DNA of 64,000 nucleotides from Hymenobacter volaticus (GTDB lineage Bacteria > Bacteroidota > Bacteroidia > Cytophagales > Hymenobacteraceae), in contig NZ_CP095061.1 of assembly GCF_022921055.1 (NCBI RefSeq), positions 4,937,501 through 5,001,500 on the forward strand, read 5' to 3'. Position numbers and translations under genes: made by a program. Shown piece after piece: positions 38,370-48,801 of the stretch (the first letter of the stretch is position 1; each line of letters begins with the position of its first letter). The notes below the pieces were generated by a model, which saw nothing but the letters and a program-made list of their open reading frames with translations, ran no database searches and was not told where the DNA came from.

Positions 38370-40939
38370 CTAGAACTCGAAGTACTCACCGGTTTGCGGT
38401 TGGGCTGGCTTCTTCTTTTCAGGCTTTTTCAACTCAAACGGCTTCCGTGGCTCCGCGGGTTGGGCGGGATCAGTAGATGTAGCCGGCTTGGTAGCGGTAG
38501 GTTTCAACAACCCATCGAGCAAACCCGGTTTGCGCGCGGGTGCAGAGCCACTAGTTGGAGTACGCGCTGCTTGGGCGCGCGCCCGATCGTAGGTCACCCG
38601 GAAGTTGTTTTCGTCGCCTTGAATGGCTAATAGTAAGCTAGGGCCCGCTGTGTTTCCATTTGGCACCACCTTGGACAGCAAGCCCGGCAAGATGGGAATG
38701 CTCAGGTGGTAGTCCATTTGCTGATCGAAGGTGTGAGTGCCCGTAACCCGCACCAGCGAAGCAGCTTTCACATTGGAGCGAATTTCCATTTCCGGCAAAT
38801 ACACCGTTCGGCTTTGGATGTAGACGGGAGTGGTTAGCTGGGCGAAGCGTAAGTGCCGCAGCCTTTCGCGCCCAGCAATCATCGACAGCTTTTGCAGTGG
38901 CATAAAGTTGTTCAGTTCCCCATTACGCACGGTCACCTTCACTTCGGCTTGCAGTTTGTCGGTGAGTGGGTCTAGGTTGCTGCTAAAGTACATGTCCGAT
39001 TCGGCGGAGGCGCTGAGTGTGCCCCGCAGGTGACGCGCCGTAATGAACTGCTGCCCAAAATCTTCGAACACGTAGAACAGGCTATCGAGGGGTAGCTGCT
39101 GACAACTGGTACTGGAACTTAGGCGCAATAAGCTAGGGTTGCGAGCATCGAGCGTCCCTCGAAAACTGGCCCGGCCGCCAGCCGCTGCCACCGACAACGC
39201 AGGCGCACTCAACACCTGATTCTGAAGCCGGATAGTACCGCGCAAATCTCGCCCCGAAACCGCCGGAATCGGGTCCGTTGCGCTTGCATATTGACATCGA
39301 GTGCTAGGTTCGGAGGAAATCGGAACCCGTAGCCATTCTTGGCAGAAGCTGCCGAAGTGGCCGTACCGCCCGAAGAACGTAGGCTCAGCAACTGGTCGAA
39401 ATTCAGTTGCCTAGACCTCACAGCAGCTTCTACTAGCAATTGTTGCCGCGGCAAGAGCAGCCACCCAAAGCCATTTTTAAAAACCCCATTCATCTGAAAA
39501 TCAGACGCGCCCACGCGCCCAGTGAAGTTATTGACCGCCACATCATTGCGGCGCAGCAGGAAGACACCGTTTAGGCCCGTAAACGGCTGCGTAAACTCAC
39601 GCAAGCGTAGCTGCACGCCGCGCAGTGTAAGCTCCCCTGTCGACTGGACCGTTGCCGTACCCGGGTTGGCTTTGAACTCGCGCATATTGCCGGCAAACGA
39701 CACCTTCAGCTGCGCTGTACCACTCCCCCCGCGCACAGCCGCTACCGGATAAAACTGCAGAACCCGCGCTACATCTAAATCGGCATTCAAATTTAACACC
39801 ACCCGCGGGTCCTGAAAATCACTGTAGCGCAAGCTGCCATTGAACGGCCTCCCCTGCAAAGTACCGCGCACATCACGCAGGTCGAGTTCCGAAGTACGCG
39901 CCGACCGTGATGTACCATTGCTGAAAGTGCCCGTCAGGAACACATGCTCCACGGCCTGCTTGTACTCGGGGTGGTAGAACGATGCATCACGGCAGCCAAA
40001 CTTAAAGTCGAGCCGTGGGTTGTCTTTGCCAGCGAGCGTGCCGCGTACTGTGCCCCCAAAGTACACGTCGCCTCGGCTGCGGTAGGCACTCAGGCGGTTC
40101 GATATCCGAGGCGGCAGCAGCGCCAGCACCGACTGTACATCTGTGTTGCGCCCGTCTAGTTGCACGTCCAAATCAGTGGCTTGCTGGTAGCTCACGCGGC
40201 CCGCCACTCCGTAGGCGGCACGGCCTACCTGCAACTCTGAAGGCTGGATGGTAACGAGCCGTGCCGCCCGGTCGACCCGCAAACGAGTGGTGACGCGCAA
40301 CGCTTTATCGCGGAAATACGCATCCGAACCTAGCTGCAGGGCCTCGACATACGTGTTACCTTGCGCTGTCACGTCCACCAGCATGTCGTTCACATCCAAT
40401 TCGGCCTGCATATCCTCGACGCGCACAGTGTAGCGCTGCTGCCGCAGTTGGTCGTCGTAGGTGGTGTGAATACGCTCCAAGTGCACGTTTTCCAAACCGA
40501 AAGCCAGCGGCTTATCAGACGGCGCCGAAGTGGTGTCGTAACGAATTACGTCGTAGTTCGGGCGTCCTTGTGCATCGTGTCCCACATAAACGCGCCCATC
40601 GGTGAGCGTGACGGCCCGAATCCGGTAGTGCCCTCGCCACAGGTCCCAAGCGTCGAAGGCGCAGTATAGGCGCCGGGCGCGAGCTAGCGGCACCGTGTCT
40701 TGGGCAAGCGAGCCACTTACGCGCACTTCATGCAGCGTGATGGAGACTCGGGGAAACTGATCGAGCAGTGACACCTCCATCTTACCTACTTGCACCGGCG
40801 TGCGCAGGTAATGATTAACCTCCTGCACAAACAGCGCAATGATGCGGTCTTGCCCTAGCCACACGCCCGCTATTGCCCCGCCAAGCAGCAACGCTAAGCT
40901 TAGCAGAAAATAAAAAGTGTATCGCCGCAGCTTTTTCAA
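38370..40939 (-). CDS. AsmA-like membrane-anchored protein, frameshifted
   Basis: About 856 aa when repaired. N-terminal membrane helix (KKLRRYTFYFLLSLALLLGG) then a long repetitive beta structure typical of AsmA/TamB-type bridge proteins implicated in lipid traffic to the outer membrane, and a Pro/Lys-rich tail ending TGEYFEF. The frame breaks at the C run 39252-39255: one added base converts FRRFRGEICAVLS to FRRFRGRDLRGTIRLQNQ and gives 857 codons. Start is uncertain: the frame extends to GTG 41077 through the tRNA-Val promoter, which is implausible, so TTG 40939 just before the membrane helix is proposed. Confidence 0.78.
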
Positions 40940-41026
40940 TCCTTTACTATTTCTTGACTCTAAAAGAGTTGGATGTCTTTCTCTCCTGTGCAAAGGAATT
41001 TCTGGACTCAAAGTTCGCACAAAGAG

Positions 41027-41057
41027 TTGCGTAATCGAAAATGGTCCTGCATATTTG
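41027..41057 (+). promoter_or_regulatory. Promoter of the tRNA-Val pair
   Basis: TTG (41027-41029), 20-bp spacer, CATATTTG (41050-41057), one mismatch from TAnnTTTG. Located 25 bp before the first tRNA. Confidence 0.55.
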
Positions 41058-41082
41058 CAATCCCAAACGGGGAACACCCCTC

Positions 41083-41157
41083 GGGAGATTAGCTCAGCTG
41101 GTTCAGAGCATCTGCCTTACAAGCAGAGGGTCACTGGTTCGAACCCAGTATCTCCCA
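41083..41157 (+). tRNA. tRNA-Val (anticodon TAC), copy 1
   Basis: Full cloverleaf: acceptor GGGAGAT pairs with ATCTCCC, anticodon stem TCTGC/GCAGA around loop CTTACAA (anticodon TAC at 41118-41120), T-arm CTGGTTCGAACCCAG. CCA is not encoded. 75 nt. Confidence 0.96.
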
Positions 41158-41179
41158 CTTTCATAGTACGCTTACCCTC

Positions 41180-41254
41180 GGGAGATTAGCTCAGCTGGTT
41201 CAGAGCATCTGCCTTACAAGCAGAGGGTCACTGGTTCGAACCCAGTATCTCCCA
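41180..41254 (+). tRNA. tRNA-Val (anticodon TAC), copy 2
   Basis: Identical in sequence to copy 1, separated from it by 22 bp, so the two are probably cut from one transcript. Confidence 0.96.
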
Positions 41255-41261
41255 CACTTAC

Positions 41262-41293
41262 AAAGGACAGCCGCAAGCGGCTGTCCTTTTTTG
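41262..41293 (+). terminator. Terminator of the tRNA-Val operon
   Basis: AAAGGACAGCCG (41262-41273) pairs with CGGCTGTCCTTT (41278-41289), 4-nt loop, then a T-run. It lies 7 bp after the second tRNA. Confidence 0.9.
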
Positions 41294-41501
41294 TTTTATG
41301 GCTTGATCTTGACCCGTTAGGCACGAGCTTTTGTTGCTCCTTGTCTCAGCAAATGCAGACGAAAATGGGTTATTATAGCTAGCCACTCTTGCGCTGATCC
41401 AGGAAATACTTGCTTCAAGGCTGTAGCCATATCTTGCGCGTTGAAACCTCACGCTTCTAACTATGGCTATTGGCTCTACATAGCAATCCTGGCTCGCAAG
41501 G

Positions 41502-43094
41502 ATGTTTTTTGGAGCGCTAATAGTGTTGGGGTTCTTTTTGGTTGACGACTACGGCGTGTCAATTGATGAACCGACCGACCACTACAATGGCGCAGTGAGC
41601 GGGAAGTATGTTGCTGAGGTCTTGTTTCCAACCTTTGGCCAACATGATTCCACGGTAGCTCAAATTAGGTCTTTAGCCAGCCATAATAATAATGACCATG
41701 GCGTGGTGTTTGAATTGCCGATGGCCGGCTTAGGCCGGCTCTTCACGCATGGGCACCCAGCCCGCTATTACTTGCTGCGGCACCTACTTATTTTTTTGGT
41801 CTTTGTGCTAGGCGCTTGGGCATTATACAGGCTTAGTTGGCTGCGATTCAACAGTCAGATGGTAGGGGTGCTGACTGCAACTTTGCTGGTGCTCTCACCC
41901 CGCATGTTTGGTGAAGCATTTTTCAATGGCAAGGATATAGTATTTCTGGTATGCTTTACCTTGGCTATGTTTACGCTAGCGTGCCTAGTACAACAGCCCA
42001 CCCTTAAACGGGCTGTACTGCATGGCTTAGCTACAGCAATTGCTATTGCGATGCGGCTGCCAGCCCTCATCCTGATTTTTTTCACTGTTGGTAGCTTTGT
42101 TTTACTGGCCTTGTACCCAAGCCCTACCGATTCAGTGGCCCGACGACGCTACCCGTTCATTCTAGGACTGTACTTGCTCGTTACGGCGCTAGGAGTGGTT
42201 GGGTGCTGGCCTTATTTATGGGAGGCACCACTCAGTCGCTTTGTATCTGCCTACCGCAGCCTAAGCCATTATAGCTGGCCTTTTACTACGCTTTACTTAG
42301 GGAAATTTCATCTGGCTACGCAATTGCCGTGGCACTATATTCCGGTGTGGCTGCTCGTTACCACGCCTCTGCCCTACGTGGTGGCTGCCATTATAGGCCT
42401 GGCAAGTAGCTTGTGGTTAGTAGTGAGAACACAAGGCAATTACCTGCGTACGCTAGCAGGGCGTTTTGATCTGGTGGTAATAGGGTGGTTGCTATGTCCA
42501 GTTCTGTCAGTGATTGTCTTGAAGTCGACGCTCTATGATGGATGGCGGCACCTATACTTTATCTACCCGGCACTGCTACTACTGGCCGTACGAGGGCTAC
42601 TACTACTTGGGAAAGCCATGAAGCGGCCACGCATCCGCTGGCTGGCCGCCGTCATGTTAGTTCTAGCCAGCCTTGAAACTCTCCGCACCATCGCCCGCAT
42701 GGTACAGTTGCATCCCTATGAGCACCTGTACTTCAATCATTTACCAGCACGAGTAGTGGAGCAGCAATTCGAGCGTGACTACTGGGGCCTAGCGTTCCGG
42801 CAAGGAGTGGAGTGGATTCTGGTCCACGATCCAGCGACACTAGTTACCGTCAGTAGCGACGTGCAGGATATGCTTTATGCTAATACTTTATCACTATCCT
42901 CCGCTGACCAGGACCGATTGCGTCTAGTACCCAAAGGGTCGCCTTTGCCACCGGCGCGTTACTTTCTAGCCAACTACCGCTGGCACCCGCAGCCTTACCC
43001 TGACAGCTTAGGCCCCGAAGTCTACACAATACGAGCGGAAGGCATCCGCATTTTATCTGTGTTCCGGCACCCTGACAGTGCGTCTTCGAAATAA
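41502..43094 (+). CDS. GT-C-type (family 39-like) polytopic membrane glycosyltransferase, copy 1
   Basis: 530 aa with about ten membrane helices and the motif DDYGVSIDEP just after the first helix, as in GT-C glycosyltransferases where an acidic pair in the first periplasmic loop binds the lipid-linked sugar donor. Further landmarks shared with the paralogue at 43.6 kb: LVLSPRMFGEAFFNGKDIV, GWPYLWE-like CWPYLWEAP, LPWHYIPVWLL, YDGWRHLYFIYPALLL and ANYRWHPQPYPDSLG. Compared with the paralogue the start is 13 codons short: an in-frame ATG at 41463 would give the same length, but a TAG at 41481 interrupts it. Acceptor and sugar are unknown. Confidence 0.82.
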   Translation: MFFGALIVLGFFLVDDYGVSIDEPTDHYNGAVSGKYVAEVLFPTFGQHDSTVAQIRSLASHNNNDHGVVFELPMAGLGRLFTHGHPARYYLLRHLLIFLVFVLGAWALYRLSWLRFNSQMVGVLTATLLVLSPRMFGEAFFNGKDIVFLVCFTLAMFTLACLVQQPTLKRAVLHGLATAIAIAMRLPALILIFFTVGSFVLLALYPSPTDSVARRRYPFILGLYLLVTALGVVGCWPYLWEAPLSRFVSAYRSLSHYSWPFTTLYLGKFHLATQLPWHYIPVWLLVTTPLPYVVAAIIGLASSLWLVVRTQGNYLRTLAGRFDLVVIGWLLCPVLSVIVLKSTLYDGWRHLYFIYPALLLLAVRGLLLLGKAMKRPRIRWLAAVMLVLASLETLRTIARMVQLHPYEHLYFNHLPARVVEQQFERDYWGLAFRQGVEWILVHDPATLVTVSSDVQDMLYANTLSLSSADQDRLRLVPKGSPLPPARYFLANYRWHPQPYPDSLGPEVYTIRAEGIRILSVFRHPDSASSK

Positions 43095-43554
43095 AATGAT
43101 AGGCTTCATCATTTCCGAGCAGTTAGACAGTCACTTCCCAACACGAATCTGATTAAGTAGACGCTTGTAAAGCTAGCGCACTACCTCCCTTTTACACTGT
43201 TTGTTAAGCGGTATTCGTCTCCAGCAACATGCTATCTGTTCGACTGCTATGTTCGTTCCAGGAAAAGGTCGCACTGATAGCATGGAGGCTTTAAATTACT
43301 TTTTGTTTGGGACTACTTTCTCACAATCTAGACTCTTTTTCATTATCGTCTACTGCTAGTACTTATAGCTCCATAAATTCGATAAGAATGGAAGTTTACG
43401 CCATCCAGACATATAGTATAAAATACAATCAGTTTCCCCGTTCATAAAGTATGCAGACTAAATATCTTCGACCTTTATTGCCGATCATCCTATTTCCTTA
43501 CCAAGTCAGCTTCTCTAGATATTTTGCGCTTCTACTTTGCGTGCCTCGACCTTG
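43095..43554. other. AT-rich intergenic region between the GT-C paralogues
   Basis: 460 bp, AT-rich, no gene-like frame. It must contain the promoter of the second copy unless the two are co-transcribed; no clean TAnnTTTG/TTTG pair was found. Confidence 0.45.
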
Positions 43555-45245
43555 ATGCCTATTTCCAATAAGGCACCTCGGCTCATTGTATGTGCATTTT
43601 TCGGGTTACTGATTGCCTTAGGGTTTATGCTGGTTCGGGACTATGGCGTATCCTGGGATGAGCCCAATAATCACCTTAATGGGCTTGTCAACCTCAAGTA
43701 TATAGCAAGCTTAGTACTGCCGCCGAGCAGGTACAGCAAAATCCCACCTTTGCCACCACGCCCGACATCCGAAATTTTCCGGATGCGCACCATGGGCCGG
43801 TCTTCGAGATTTCAGCTATTGCATTGAGCTACCTTGTCACCGACCACGATTCCCGCTCCTACTACTTGGTCCGTCACTCGCTAGTATTCTGCATTTTTGT
43901 AGTAGGGGTGTGGGCTTTGTATCAGATAGGCAAGCGTCACTTTCAGAATTGGCGTTGGGGTTTAGTTAGCGCTGTGCTACTGGTGCTTTCACCCCGGTTT
44001 TTTGCCGAAGCTTTCTACAACGGCAAGGACATCGTGTACATGTCGTTTTTCGCGCTGGCGATGCTCACGCTGCTGCGCCTACTTACACAGCCCTCGATGG
44101 CCCGGGCCATATTACATGGGCTGGCTACTGCGCTAGTTGTGGATGTGCGAGTCCATGGAGTACAGTTGCTGTTGTTCACTGCCCTAGGGCTGTTCCTAGA
44201 TAACTGTTTTAACTCTTCTCGCATAGCAACTACGCGCCATACCTGGAAGCTCGCCGGTGCTTACATGAGTACTGTAGCTATCGGTGTTATAATCGGTTGG
44301 CCCTACTTATGGGCACGGAGCATATCCGAATTGCTCTCGGTGGCTTCTCACGCCGTGCGTTACCCGTGGGGCTTCACCAATTTTTACTTAGGCGAACAGG
44401 TACTTGCCAAAGATTTGCCCTGGCGCTACATCCCCGTGTGGATGCTCATCACGATTCCATTGCCGTACTCACTAGCGGCGGGTGTTGGGCTGCTGAGTTG
44501 GTTAAGACACCTCTGGCACGAAGGACTCGGCTTTTACCTGAGCACTTCCGAAGGCCGCATTAACTTGCTATTAGCTCTGTGGTTGCTGGCACCAATAGCT
44601 GTCGTCGTCAGCACGCACACTGTAGTGTACGAAGGCTGGCGACATCTTTACTACATTTACCCGGCACTGCTACTGTGGGCTGTGCACGGCTTCCGAATGG
44701 TAGCTAGGCTGTCTAGGCAGCGCAGTGGTATTCAGTTGGCTGCTCGTACAGCCTTGGGCCTGGCGGCCCTCGAAGCGGTGCATACTACGGTGCGCATGGT
44801 GCAGATGCACCCACACGCCAACGTGTACTTCAGCTTTTTGCCGGGCTCCACCGCCGAAAGACTATTCGAGCGTGACTACTGGTGCTTAGCGTACCGCCAG
44901 GGAATGGAGTGGATAGCTACTCACGATACGGCCTCTACCCTGACGGTCAATACATTCTGGCATTATCCACTCTACAACAACTCCTTGATTTTAAAGCCAG
45001 AACAGCGGCGCCGCCTGCGCTATACGCCTGGCAACACGGCCTGTTATTACTTAGCCGGCTACCGTTGGCACCCACAATCCTACCTCGATTCGCTCGGGGC
45101 CAAGGTTTACGTTATCCGGGCCGGCGGCATCAAGGTATTATCGGTGTTCAAACGACTGCCGCAAACGCCTAACTGGAAAATGAATCCGCCCGCCAATAGC
45201 GTTAGTTCTCAACGCCTTCCGACAGTAGCTCGTGATAGTCATTAG
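43555..45245 (+). CDS. GT-C-type (family 39-like) polytopic membrane glycosyltransferase, copy 2, frameshifted
   Basis: Paralogue of the preceding gene, about 563 aa when repaired. ATG 43555 starts MPISNKAPRLIVCAFFG, the first membrane helix, followed by RDYGVSWDEP. The frame breaks near residue 55: one added base at the CC at 43720-43721 turns SLVLPPSRYSK into SLVLPAEQVQQNPTFATTPD, runs through HHGPVFEISAIALSYLV, and joins the long frame from 43824 to 45245 (564 codons). Shared landmarks are LVLSPRFFAEAFYNGKDIV, GWPYLWA, LPWRYIPVWML, YEGWRHLYYIYPALLL and AGYRWHPQSYLDSLG. Donor and acceptor unknown. Confidence 0.82.
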
Positions 45246-45375
45246 CTAATTTAGTGGCAGTCAACAGCGTCTTTCTTATTATTTTGTAAGGTATTCGCGG
45301 ACAGATACGCTGCTTATCCCTAATCTTTGGGGCGCTTTTGCTGTTTACTAGCTCGTTTTCCTTCTGCTGCTTTTC

Positions 45376-46548
45376 ATGCCTCTGCTCGAAGTCACGACCC
45401 CGGCGCAGGTCCGCCAGTTCCTGGCGCTACCCACCCGCATCTACCAAGCGCATCCTAACTGGATTTCACCTCTCGACAACGATATTGAAGCCGTTTTCGA
45501 CGCCAAGCGCAACCCCAACTTAGCGCAGGGCTCGGTTATCCGCTGGATATTAACTGATAGTTCCGGCGAAACCATTGGGCGGGTTGCTGCCTTTGTAAAC
45601 CCCGCCACAGCCCACACCGATGCGACCTTACCCGCTGGCGGCATGGGTTTTTTCGAGTGCATTGACGACCAAGCCGCGGCAAATATTTTGTTTGATGCCT
45701 GCCGTACCTGGCTGCTTAGCCGAGGCATGGATGCCATGGACGGCCCCATCAACTTCGGAGAGCGGGACCGGTTTTGGGGACTGCTGGTATCAGGCTTCAC
45801 GGAGCCGAACTATGGCATGTTCTATCACCCGCCGTACTATCAGCACCTGTTTGAGGCGTACGGCTTTCAGCTCTACTTCAAGCAATATACCTGCTACCGC
45901 GAGGTGGCCATGCAGTTGCATCAAAGCTTCAGCAATGCCGCTGTGCGCTACGCGCAGCAGTATCCTACCTTCCAATTTCGGCACGCTAGTAAGCGAGACC
46001 CCGAGAAACTAGCTCGTGATTTTCACCATGTGTATAACCTGGCGTGGGCCAACCATAGTGGCGTAGCCGCTATGTCGTTGGAGAAAGCTCGTGACTTGGT
46101 GAAGCAGATGAAGCCTGTGCTAGATGAGCGTTTGCTCTGGTTTGCTTATCACGACGAGGAGCCTGTTGCCTTCTTCGTAAGCTTGCCCGAGCTAAATCAG
46201 GTGTTCAAGCATGTTGGGCGCAACTTCAACCTGTGGGGCAAGCTGCGCTTTTTGTGGGAGAAGCGTCGCTATGATCAACGAACCGATAAGAAGTTATTTG
46301 GCGTCATCTTTGGCGTGGTGCCGGAGTGGCAAGGCAAGGGTGTAGAAAGCGCCCTGATGGTGCACGCGCGAGCGGAGTTCATGCGGGCCGGCTACACCGA
46401 AATTGAAATGAACTGGATTGGTGACTTCAACCCCCGAATGCTAGCTATAACCCGTTCCATCGGAGCCCGCATCTATAAAACGCACGTCACCTACCGCTTT
46501 TTATTCGACCGAGAACGTCCCTTCGAGCGCAGCCCTATCATCCGATAG
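45376..46548 (+). CDS. GNAT-fold acyltransferase-like protein (YghO-type)
   Basis: 390 aa. The N-terminal half has LPTRIYQAHPNWISPLDND and DAMDGPINFGERDRFWGLLVSGF, which are conserved in this family. The C-terminal half shows a GNAT-like core: VAFFVSLPELN, GVIFGVVPEWQGKGVESALM as the probable acyl-CoA loop, and EMNWIGDFNPRMLAITRSIGA. No enzymatic activity is established for close relatives as far as I know. It stands 130 bp after the GT-C copy 2 and converges with coaE. Confidence 0.75.
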   Translation: MPLLEVTTPAQVRQFLALPTRIYQAHPNWISPLDNDIEAVFDAKRNPNLAQGSVIRWILTDSSGETIGRVAAFVNPATAHTDATLPAGGMGFFECIDDQAAANILFDACRTWLLSRGMDAMDGPINFGERDRFWGLLVSGFTEPNYGMFYHPPYYQHLFEAYGFQLYFKQYTCYREVAMQLHQSFSNAAVRYAQQYPTFQFRHASKRDPEKLARDFHHVYNLAWANHSGVAAMSLEKARDLVKQMKPVLDERLLWFAYHDEEPVAFFVSLPELNQVFKHVGRNFNLWGKLRFLWEKRRYDQRTDKKLFGVIFGVVPEWQGKGVESALMVHARAEFMRAGYTEIEMNWIGDFNPRMLAITRSIGARIYKTHVTYRFLFDRERPFERSPIIR

Positions 46549-46600
46549 CGCTTCACTACGTAGCTGTAGGCGAGAAAGTAATTGCCGCATTTAGGCAGAC

Positions 46601-47194
46601 TTAGTTGCTAAATGCATGGTGCAAGGCAAGCACCTGCGGAATAAGGAGTTGCTCGTCGTCGTTGTATACGACGTGTTGTGCGCGTTGCACTTTCTCTTCT
46701 TCGCTCATTTGCTTGCCAATGATGGCTAGCACGTCGTCGAGGGTACGGTGCGGGTCGCGGCGCAACACCCGGGCTTGACGCACAGGTTGCGGTGCAAAAA
46801 CGGTGATAATCTGGTCGAGTTGTTGGTAAGCGCCCGACTCGTATAGCAATGCAGCTTCTTTAAGCAGATACCCATGGCCTTCTGCTCGACGAGCATTCGC
46901 CCATGCCTCGAAATCGCGGCCGACGGCGGGATGAACCAGTGCGTTGAGGCGTGCTAGTTGTGCGGAGTCAGCGAAAGCTACCCGTGCCAAGTACACCCGG
47001 TCGAGTTGGCCGGTAGCATCAAAGGTAGCTGGTCCAAAAGCGGCCGTTAGCTCGTCGCGCAATAGGGCATCATGACCCATCAGCCACTTCGCCCGCGCGT
47101 CCGAATCGTAAACGGGTGCTCCCAATACCTGAAACAAGCGGCAAACAATGCTTTTTCCAGAACCAATTCCACCCGTTATACCAATGCGCCGCAT
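46601..47194 (-). CDS. coaE: Dephospho-CoA kinase CoaE
   Basis: Last step of coenzyme A synthesis, ATP phosphorylation of dephospho-CoA. 197 aa from ATG 47194 (MRRIGITGGIGSGKS, P-loop at residues 8-15). DSDARAKWLM near 29, LNALVHPAVGRDFEAW, the ALLYESGAY segment and RRDPHRTLDDVLAIIGKQMSEEEK are all typical. The open frame extends 12 codons upstream but without homology. Last gene of the nusB-to-coaE block. Confidence 0.94.
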   Translation of the reverse strand: MRRIGITGGIGSGKSIVCRLFQVLGAPVYDSDARAKWLMGHDALLRDELTAAFGPATFDATGQLDRVYLARVAFADSAQLARLNALVHPAVGRDFEAWANARRAEGHGYLLKEAALLYESGAYQQLDQIITVFAPQPVRQARVLRRDPHRTLDDVLAIIGKQMSEEEKVQRAQHVVYNDDEQLLIPQVLALHHAFSN

Positions 47195-47264
47195 ATCTTC
47201 TTTCAAGCAATGATGAGTACTGATTGCCACTCCCGTAGTTTATCAGGGTGCTACAACCAGAACA

Positions 47265-48227
47265 TTATTTAAAGCTAACCCGAACGGCACGAGTAATAAC
47301 GCGGCTACCTCGGGTAACAACGGGGATACCAATAAGCAAGGGCTGCAAGCTGGAATCAGGCCCCGTGAAGGAACTGAAATGCAGTTGCACCCGCACCTGA
47401 CTCCGGTCGAGGCGGGCGGTATCTTCCACAAAGCATTGGAGCTGCACTCGCACGGTAGCCGGATGCAGCTCATATTCCCGGCCAGGCGGAAAGCCAGTCA
47501 GTTCGGGCACTACCTGCACCGGCACGTTTACTAGTGGACGGGCTTGCAAACGCACGCGTACCTCGGGCACACTGGTCTTAACTAGTTCAGGCCCCCCAAT
47601 AGGCACGCGCAGCGTGCCATTGGTGCTGCTAGCGGGAGCCTGCGGCAAATGAACCGGATAGGGATTAGCTAGTGCTTCTACTTGACTGGCTGGCCCCTTA
47701 AATACAACCGCTTTCGGCTCGAAACGCGCCGCATAGGGCAGCGCCGAACCATCGGCAGCCGGACTGAGCGTAAGCGGTATTTCTCGGCTCACCAACCTAT
47801 CAAAGCTGACCCACATGGTATCGCTGACTAGGTAGTTGAATTGCAAGCCTTCCATGGCGGCTTGCAAGGCGGGACGCACAGCGGCACCGGTTACGTAGCG
47901 CGTAGCTGGTAACCCTCGTAACAACGAAATTTCGGCGGGCTTCACGTCCAGCATCAACTCCTTGCGAAGTAGCTTCCATCCCCTACCGGTCACGTTTACG
48001 GCCACTTCCGTGGGCAGCGGCTGCACCGGGATGTAGCGCGTACCGTCGTAGCGCCAAGCCAGCGGATACACAATGCGCGTGGTATACGTCTTGCCTAGGG
48101 CATTGAGCATCCAGAAGGTACTAGCCGCCATGAAACAGGCCGCTACCACCCGCCAATAACTGCGTCGCTCTTTGTGGAGCGGGCTAACAAACCAGCGCAG
48201 TAAACTGATGGAGCGAATGAACGGCAT
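47265..48227 (-). CDS. YbbR-like (CdaR-type) domain protein
   Basis: About 320 aa, one membrane helix near residues 22-42 (SYWRVVAACFMAASTFWMLNAL) followed by extracytoplasmic YbbR repeats (YPLAWRYDGTRYIPVQPLPT, IPLTLSPAADGS, VVFKGPASQVEAL, VNVPVQVVPELTGFPPGREY). In Firmicutes YbbR/CdaR regulates the diadenylate cyclase CdaA; no cdaA gene lies here, so that role is not supported by context. It is placed between yajC and coaE, an arrangement common in Bacteroidota. ATG 48227 is preferred. Confidence 0.88.
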   Translation of the reverse strand: MPFIRSISLLRWFVSPLHKERRSYWRVVAACFMAASTFWMLNALGKTYTTRIVYPLAWRYDGTRYIPVQPLPTEVAVNVTGRGWKLLRKELMLDVKPAEISLLRGLPATRYVTGAAVRPALQAAMEGLQFNYLVSDTMWVSFDRLVSREIPLTLSPAADGSALPYAARFEPKAVVFKGPASQVEALANPYPVHLPQAPASSTNGTLRVPIGGPELVKTSVPEVRVRLQARPLVNVPVQVVPELTGFPPGREYELHPATVRVQLQCFVEDTARLDRSQVRVQLHFSSFTGPDSSLQPLLIGIPVVTRGSRVITRAVRVSFK

Positions 48228-48351
48228 GGTAGAACTTTCTGAAAAGAAAGATCGAGGAAAGACTTTCAGCAATAACCTAAAAACAAAGCAAAGCCAGACT
48301 ATGTGGTCTTAACTCAGTGCTCGACCTTCGCCTTGGTCTTTACTTGCTTCT

Positions 48352-48669
48352 CTACTCCTTCACTACTTCTTTCGCGGGCTTCACTTCCCGCGCAATGGCC
48401 GAACGGTCGAACTTGAGTCGGGTACCACGGTCCACTTCTATAGTTACAGAATCTTCGTTTAGGTCCAACACTTTGCCGTGCAGGCCCCCGATAGTTACCA
48501 CAGTAGAACCCTTGGCAATAGACTCCCGAAATTTCTTTGCCTCAGCGGCTTTGCGCTGTTGCGGCCGGATCATGAAGAAGTACATGACCACTGCAATACC
48601 AATCAGCGGCAGAAAGGAAGCCCAACTCTCCCCGGCAGGCCGGGCTTGTAACAAAAGAGTGAGTAGCAT
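48352..48669 (-). CDS. yajC: Preprotein translocase subunit YajC
   Basis: 105 aa from ATG 48669: short N-terminus, one membrane helix (FLPLIGIAVVMYFFMIRPQQ near 18-37), a basic turn (RKAAEAKKFRE), then the small beta domain GSTVVTIGGLHGKVLDLNEDS and RGTRLKFDRSAIAREV. It accompanies SecDF in the Sec translocase. The longer open frame to 48756 lacks homology. It lies 132 bp after the DUF1573 gene. Confidence 0.94.
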   Translation of the reverse strand: MLLTLLLQARPAGESWASFLPLIGIAVVMYFFMIRPQQRKAAEAKKFRESIAKGSTVVTIGGLHGKVLDLNEDSVTIEVDRGTRLKFDRSAIAREVKPAKEVVKE

Positions 48670-48801
48670 AAGGTGTAGGGGTGAGATGGTGGAGGTAGGA
48701 AGTAACAACGAGGTAATGAAACGAGGAGTTTGATGCTCTGGCTGCACCAACGGCACTACCAGAACACCAAACTCACTTATTTCGCCACTTTAACAATTCG
48801 C

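Noticed and set aside
41083..41254. tRNA-Val duplication as a phage attachment site
   Set aside because: No integrase, direct attachment repeats or other mobile genes lie nearby; the copies are complete and adjacent.
41258..41452. 64-codon minus-strand frame downstream of the tRNA-Val genes
   Set aside because: It overlaps the tRNA terminator and has no protein-like features.
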